The position numbers and the translations under genes are program-made. A stretch of 39,264 bases of DNA from positions 1 through 39,264 of the forward strand of contig JAKBUS010000021.1 of NCBI GenBank assembly GCA_021841585.1, in the 5' to 3' direction. This stretch comes from Pseudomonadota bacterium. Lineage in GTDB: Bacteria; Pseudomonadota; Gammaproteobacteria; Acidiferrobacterales; Acidiferrobacteraceae. Every line of letters begins with the position of its first letter. Within the stretch, counting starts at the first letter, position 1. Positions 35,277-39,264 of this stretch are shown one piece after another. Below the pieces are notes generated by a model. It saw nothing but the letters and a program-made list of their open reading frames with translations. It did no database searches and was not told where the DNA came from.

Positions 35277-36011
35277 ATGGCGGAGGTAATGAGGAATGAT
35301 TTGGGGCAGGAGGTGGGCCTGCCTGTGATCGGCTGGCGGCCGCCGGCCCGCCCAGATGATCGCGCGCTTAACGGGCGGTGGTGCACGCTCGAGCGGCTCG
35401 ATGGCGAGCGCCATGCGCGCGCCCTCTATGATGCCAACGCCCACGATCGCGAGGGGCGGATGTGGACCTATCTCCCGCATGGACCGTTCGCGGATTTCAG
35501 CGGCTATCAGGCGTGGATCAGGAACGCCTGCAATAGTACCGACCCGTGGTTCTATGCGATCGTCGACCACGCCACAGGCCGGGCTGCGGGGATTGCCGCG
35601 TATTTGCGCATCAACCCGGAGGCGGGTTCGATCGAGGTCGGTGCCCTGGTGTTCTCGCCGCTTCTGCAACGCCGTCGGGCGGCCACCGAGGCCATGATGC
35701 TCATGATGGCGCGGGCCTTCGCGCTCGGTTACCGCCGCTATGAGTGGAAATGCGACGCCTTGAACCAGGCCTCGCGGAACGCGGCATTGCGCCTGGGCTT
35801 TCGTTACGAAGGGACGTTTCGCAAGGCGGCGGTGATCAAGGGCCGCAATCGCGACACCGCCTGGTATGCCATCACCGACGACGAGTGGCCGGCACTGTCG
35901 CAAATCTTTGCGCGCTGGGCGGACCCTGCGAACTTCGATGACGCCGGGCGCCAACGGGTGGCGCTGTCGGCGCTCACCGGCGCCTGGCGCGCGCACCGCG
36001 AGGCTTCGTGA
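35277..36011 (+). CDS. GNAT N-acetyltransferase (RimJ/RimL type)
   Basis: 244-residue acetyl-CoA-dependent acetyltransferase. The fold is seen in the N-terminal substrate part (LNGRWCTLERLDGERHA), the central strands (FYAIVDHATGRAAGIAAYLRI, SIEVGALVF), the pyrophosphate-binding turn (LLQRRRAATEAM) and the ASRNAALRLGFRYEGTFRKA block typical of the RimJ/RimL group. GGGAGG precedes ATG 35277, and TAATAT at 35241-35246 may be a -10 box. Substrate cannot be deduced. It lies between the opgG pair and a kinase without obvious functional linkage. Confidence 0.88.
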   Translation: MAEVMRNDLGQEVGLPVIGWRPPARPDDRALNGRWCTLERLDGERHARALYDANAHDREGRMWTYLPHGPFADFSGYQAWIRNACNSTDPWFYAIVDHATGRAAGIAAYLRINPEAGSIEVGALVFSPLLQRRRAATEAMMLMMARAFALGYRRYEWKCDALNQASRNAALRLGFRYEGTFRKAAVIKGRNRDTAWYAITDDEWPALSQIFARWADPANFDDAGRQRVALSALTGAWRAHREAS

Positions 36012-36084
36012 CGCCTATATAAAAAGGGCTTTATGCGCAGTCGATAAGGGGATGCGCGTGTCGCGGCTCAGCTTGTTCACCAAT

Positions 36085-36111
36085 CGATCGCGGTTCACAC
36101 TGGCGCGATCG
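36085..36111 (+). promoter_or_regulatory. Inverted repeat upstream of the soluble hybrid kinase
   Basis: CGATCGCG (36085-36092) and CGCGATCG (36104-36111) are perfect inverted copies with an 11-base spacer, centres about 19 bases apart. The repeat ends 18 bases before the kinase ATG, overlapping the ribosome-site region. A TATATAAAAA tract lies at 36015-36024. Spacing suits a dimeric DNA-binding protein or a leader hairpin. Confidence 0.35.
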
Positions 36112-36129
36112 GGATGTGGAGGGCAGGCG

Positions 36130-38400
36130 ATGGCGATACAGCAGCAGGAGGCATGGCGGCATCGCGCCTGGGCGGTCTTGGGGCAGGTCTCGGCCGAGGC
36201 CATGATCGCCTGGGCCCATGACGGGCGGGTGTTGGTCTGGAACGATGGGGCCACGCGACTCTATGGTTTCGAGGCCCGCCAGGTGCTCGGGCGTGACGCG
36301 CGATCATGGCTCGGCATCCCCGATCACACCTGCTGGCCCCCCGCTGATCTGCATGGGCGCCTTGCGCTCGAGCTCGAGCGGCGCCACAAGGACGGCACGC
36401 CGCTTGCGGTGCTTGCCGACTTGCATCCCATAGAAGACGAGCACGGCCAATTCATCGGTGTCGCCGAGGTCGGCCGTTTCGCCCCGCGCACGCTCAGCAT
36501 GGCGCGCGCCCAGCAGCAGGCCTCGCGATTGCATCTGGCGGCGATCGTCGAATCCTCGGAGGACGCGATCATCGGCAAGTCCTTGAATGGCGTGATCCGG
36601 TCGTGGAACCACGGGGCTGAGCGCGTGTTCGGCTACAGCGCCGAGGAGGCCATCGGTCAGTCGGTGACGATGCTGATCCCGCCGGACCGCTACGGCGAGG
36701 AGGACCGTATCCTCGCGGCGATACGTGCAGGCGAGCGCGTGCCGTCTTATGAAACCATGCGGGTGCGCAAGGATGGCCGTTTCATCCAGGTGTCGGTTAC
36801 GATTTCGCCGGTCTATGATCTTTTGGGCCGCGTGGTCGGGGCCTCCAAGATTGCCCGCGACATCACCGCCCAGCGCTCCGCAGAGCGTGCCCTGGCGGAC
36901 GCCGAGGAACGCCTGTGCGCGGTGGTCGATGCCGCGCCCGTGGCGCTGTTTGCGTGTGACGCGCAGGGCCACATGACCTTGCTGAAGGGGCACGCACTCG
37001 AGGGCTTGGGCTTCAAGGGCGATTGGCTCGTGGGCCGCCCATTGCTGGCGCTGCGCGGCGGTGCCGCCGAGGGATTTGCGACCCAGCTCGCGCGCGCCTT
37101 GCGTGGGGAGCGGTTTACCGCGGTCCTCGGGGTCGCGGGCGGGCTCGTGGAGATACGCTGGTTGCCGGTGCTGGGGGCGGAGGGGGCCATCACCGGCGCC
37201 TGCGGGGTGGTTATCGATGTCACCGAGCAGCGCCGTGCCCACGAAGAGGTGGCGCGTACCAGTAAGTGGGAGCTGCTCGGCACGCTCGCGGGCGGGATCG
37301 CGCATGATTTTAACAACGTGCTCGCGGCGATCGTGGGTAACCTCGCGCTCGCGCGCATGAAGCTCGGGCCGGCCTCCGAGGCCATGGGCTTTCTCGTCGA
37401 ATCCGAGAAGGCGGCGATGCGCGCGCAGGGCCTTACCCGGCAGCTCCTGGGTTTCGCCAAGGGCGAGCGCGCACCGCGGCGCGTGGTGGATCTCGGGGCC
37501 TTGATCGAGTCGACCGCGCGCTTTGCCTTGGGGGGATCGAACGTGCGCGCACAGGTGCTCGTGGCCCGCGACCTGTGGAAGGTCCGCGGCGACGAAGGGC
37601 AGTTGAGCCAGGTCCTGAACAATCTTGTCATCAACGCCCAGCAGGCGATGCCGGCCGGCGGCTCCGTGGAGATCCTGGCGCGCAACGTGTCCCTGGGCGG
37701 GCACGAGGCCGCGCCTGCGGCCGGGGATTATGTGTGCGTCGACTGCGTGGATCGTGGTGTTGGCATCGACAAGCGGGACGTGACGCGCATCTTCGACGCA
37801 TTCTTTACGACCAAGGCGCAGGGCAGCGGGCTTGGGCTGACCACGAGCGCGCGCATCATCAATGAGCATGGCGGGCGCATCGAGGTGCAATCACGTCCAG
37901 GAGAGGGTACGCGCGTGCGTTTCTATTTGCCGCGGCAGGGTGAAGAGGTGCCCGCGTCACGGGCAGGGGGTTTTGCAAGGCCGCCCAGGGCACGTATTCT
38001 GTTCATGGACGACGAGGAGCCGATCCGCAAGGTCACGCAGGCGATGTTGACGCATCTCGGCTATGAGGTGTGTGTCACGGCCGACGGCGCGGCGGCGTTA
38101 AGCGAGTATCGGAAGAAGCGCTACGATATCGTCATCCTCGATCTCACGGTGCGCGATGGTCTCGGGGGGCTTGCCACGCTGGAGCGCTTGCGCGCGCTCG
38201 ACCCGGGCGTGGTGGCCATCGTCTCGAGCGGTTATTCAAGTGATCCGGTGATGGCCGACCACGAGCGCTATGGTTTCGTGGCCAAGGTCCCCAAGCCCTA
38301 CACCCCCGAGACCCTGGATGCCGCCATCGCACCGCTCGTGAGGGGCGCGGGGCGCGCCGACGGCGGGCCCCGCAGCGCGGCTGGCGCGCATCGGGATTAG
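36130..38400 (+). CDS. Soluble hybrid histidine kinase (PAS repeats, HisKA, HATPase, receiver)
   Basis: 756 residues, no membrane helices. Three PAS-type domains in series are seen (about 12-120, 125-250 and 255-370); the second is the clearest, with IVESSEDAIIGKSLNGVIRSWN and EEAIGQSV. HisKA follows with H392 in GGIAHDFNN, then HATPase (DRGVGI, GSGLGL) and a receiver with D671 in ILDLTVRDG. The start is set by GGAGGG at 36118-36123, six bases before ATG 36130; an in-frame ATG at 36052 lacks spacing. It shares the HDFNN kinase core and receiver style of the membrane kinase at 29209-32226. The partner protein is unknown. Confidence 0.9.
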   Translation: MAIQQQEAWRHRAWAVLGQVSAEAMIAWAHDGRVLVWNDGATRLYGFEARQVLGRDARSWLGIPDHTCWPPADLHGRLALELERRHKDGTPLAVLADLHPIEDEHGQFIGVAEVGRFAPRTLSMARAQQQASRLHLAAIVESSEDAIIGKSLNGVIRSWNHGAERVFGYSAEEAIGQSVTMLIPPDRYGEEDRILAAIRAGERVPSYETMRVRKDGRFIQVSVTISPVYDLLGRVVGASKIARDITAQRSAERALADAEERLCAVVDAAPVALFACDAQGHMTLLKGHALEGLGFKGDWLVGRPLLALRGGAAEGFATQLARALRGERFTAVLGVAGGLVEIRWLPVLGAEGAITGACGVVIDVTEQRRAHEEVARTSKWELLGTLAGGIAHDFNNVLAAIVGNLALARMKLGPASEAMGFLVESEKAAMRAQGLTRQLLGFAKGERAPRRVVDLGALIESTARFALGGSNVRAQVLVARDLWKVRGDEGQLSQVLNNLVINAQQAMPAGGSVEILARNVSLGGHEAAPAAGDYVCVDCVDRGVGIDKRDVTRIFDAFFTTKAQGSGLGLTTSARIINEHGGRIEVQSRPGEGTRVRFYLPRQGEEVPASRAGGFARPPRARILFMDDEEPIRKVTQAMLTHLGYEVCVTADGAAALSEYRKKRYDIVILDLTVRDGLGGLATLERLRALDPGVVAIVSSGYSSDPVMADHERYGFVAKVPKPYTPETLDAAIAPLVRGAGRADGGPRSAAGAHRD

Positions 38401-38556
38401 GGGCGCGTGACAAAAGACCGGCCGGCCGAATACGCTATTGGGGAGGATCCCGATGGGGTATATCCTTGCGAACACACCGCCAGCAGGCGCATTCGCTCGC
38501 ATGCCGGCGCGTTGCGCGGCCAGCCGGTGATGGCCGCATGGCAATCGGTCAGACGC

Positions 38557-38574
38557 CCGCGATCGTCATCGCGG
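38557..38574 (+). promoter_or_regulatory. Hairpin before the HNH nuclease gene
   Basis: CCGCGAT (38557-38563) pairs perfectly with ATCGCGG (38568-38574) around a CGTC loop, followed by TTTAT. It ends 20 bases before the nuclease ATG. It could be a weak terminator for the kinase transcript or a translational control stem. Confidence 0.35.
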
Positions 38575-38594
38575 TTTATCGGAACGGGGAAATC

Positions 38595-39014
38595 ATGAAG
38601 AAAAATGGCGAATCACGGCGGCCGGGAGGCAATCTGGATGGCGGGCGGCTCGATGCCATCGTGGCGCGCGCCCATAAGGAGGCGGACACGCGCATGGGCG
38701 GTTATCGCGAACAGTCGCTACGGCTTCATCCGCATGTGTGCGCGCGTTGTGGCCGTGCCTTCGACCGCAGCAATCTGCACGAGCTGACCGTCCATCATAA
38801 GGATCACAACCACGACAACAACCCGCCCGATGGCAGCAACTGGGAGAATCTCTGCCTGTACTGCCATGATTGGGAACATCAGAAGTATTCGTACGCGGTG
38901 ATCGGGGCGTGCACCGATTTCGGGCTCACGGCGAAACCCGCAGCCCCCGCGGAGGCCCAGCATAATCCGTTCGCGGGGCTCAAGGAGGCGCTCGCTCGCA
39001 AGCGCGAGGAGTGA
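38595..39014 (+). CDS. yajD: YajD-type HNH nuclease
   Basis: 139-residue HNH protein. Zinc-type cysteine pairs (CARCGRAF and CLYCHDWEH) flank the nuclease motif TVHHKDHNHDNNPPDGSNWENL, giving the His-Asn-His metal site. The N-terminal LDAIVARAHKEADTRMGGYREQSLRLHPHVC segment matches the YajD family. The C-terminus is a short Ala/Pro tail ending in KEALARKREE. A GGGGA stretch precedes ATG 38595. Stand-alone YajD proteins have no established physiological role; no phage or toxin context is seen here. Confidence 0.88.
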   Translation: MKKNGESRRPGGNLDGGRLDAIVARAHKEADTRMGGYREQSLRLHPHVCARCGRAFDRSNLHELTVHHKDHNHDNNPPDGSNWENLCLYCHDWEHQKYSYAVIGACTDFGLTAKPAAPAEAQHNPFAGLKEALARKREE

Positions 39015-39030
39015 TCGCCGGGGCCCCAAA

Positions 39031-39068
39031 CGGAAAGACCGGCGGCCCCAAGGGACCGCCGGCCGGTC
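39031..39068 (-). terminator. Terminator between converging yajD and cold-shock gene
   Basis: GACCGGCGGCCCC and GGGACCGCCGG (39037-39062, extendable to 39068) fold into a strong GC hairpin with a tiny loop. On the minus strand it is followed by TTTCCGTTT, suiting the cold-shock gene. On the plus strand a run of six T occurs further on (39087-39092), behind a short AGGC/GCCT stem, which may serve yajD. Confidence 0.6.
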
Positions 39069-39095
39069 TACGACAGGCTTTCTGCCTTTTTTGGC

Positions 39096-39264
39096 TTAGG
39101 CCGGTGTGACCTGAGTGGCCTGAAGACCCTTCGGTCCCTTCTCGACCTGATAGGTCACGGCCTGGCCTTCGGCCAGGGTTTTGAAGCCCGAGCCGCTGAT
39201 GGCCGAGAAATGCACGAATACATCCGCGCTCCCGTCCGAGGGAGAAATGAAACCGAAACCCTTC
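39096..39264 (-). CDS. Cold-shock protein (CspA family), 3' part
   Basis: The gene runs off the window; the last 55 codons and the stop are present. The readable protein begins [11 protein letters not shown] (RNP1) and continues DVFVHFSAI (RNP2), then a [14 protein letters not shown] block and the end ATQVTPA. This is a single OB-fold nucleic-acid chaperone that unwinds RNA structure. The start and upstream region lie outside the window, so cold-inducible control cannot be judged. Confidence 0.93.
   Translation of the reverse strand, partial: KGFGFISPSDGSADVFVHFSAISGSGFKTLAEGQAVTYQVEKGPKGLQATQVTPA

Noticed and set aside
36304-37890. Minus-strand frame of 528 codons opposite the soluble kinase
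   Set aside because: No domain signature, and it lies entirely over a kinase with all its motifs.

Overview
The window is GC-rich, tightly packed bacterial DNA. It fits a chemolithotrophic, probably acidophilic, sulfur-oxidising gammaproteobacterium; an Acidiferrobacter-like organism is my best guess, from gene content and not from any database match. The clearest marker is a complete oxidative (reverse-type) dissimilatory sulfite reductase operon, recognised by dsrEFH, dsrL and dsrN and by the gene order known from Allochromatium vinosum.

Layout. (1) 1-650: a truncated IS3-type insertion sequence (left end and orfA remnant), then a short leader with a hairpin. (2) 652-14111, plus strand: dsrA-dsrB-dsrE-dsrF-dsrH-dsrC-dsrM-dsrK-dsrL-dsrJ-dsrO-dsrP-dsrN. 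It is followed, with overlapping ends, by a dihydrolipoamide-dehydrogenase-like flavoprotein that stands where dsrR/dsrS are found in A. vinosum. (3) 14202-16468: a NarX-like sensor kinase with a cysteine-rich GAF domain and a NarL-like regulator, joined by a 4-base overlap. (4) 16469-17774: about 1.3 kb of decayed DNA holding a frameshifted TIGR04255-type gene. (5) 17775-19184, minus strand: cysG, making the sirohaem that DsrAB needs. (6) 19747-20754: an unrecognised polytopic membrane protein with a Gly/Met-rich loop, preceded by an AT-rich stretch. (7) 20843-27498, minus strand: jetA-jetB-jetC-jetD, a complete type I Wadjet anti-plasmid defence operon. (8) 27966-29079: a small DUF3617 exported protein and a DUF805 membrane protein. 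(9) 29209-38400: two hybrid histidine kinases flanking a tandem pair of OpgG-type periplasmic glucan proteins (the second one degenerate) and a GNAT acetyltransferase. (10) 38595-39264: a YajD-type HNH nuclease and, on the other strand, the 3' part of a cold-shock protein gene.

How the genes work together. DsrEFH passes sulfane sulfur to the C-terminal cysteines of DsrC. DsrAB (sirohaem plus Fe-S) oxidises the carried sulfur to sulfite. DsrL links this to NAD(P)H, DsrMKJOP links DsrC thiol/disulfide chemistry to the quinone pool, and DsrN amidates sirohaem made by CysG. The adjoining flavoprotein disulfide reductase and the NarXL pair are candidates for an extra redox enzyme and a regulator of this pathway; both are inferences from position. 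The Wadjet operon is a separate system. The two-kinase/opg cluster looks like an envelope-stress or osmoregulation locus. No tRNA, rRNA or CRISPR array was seen.
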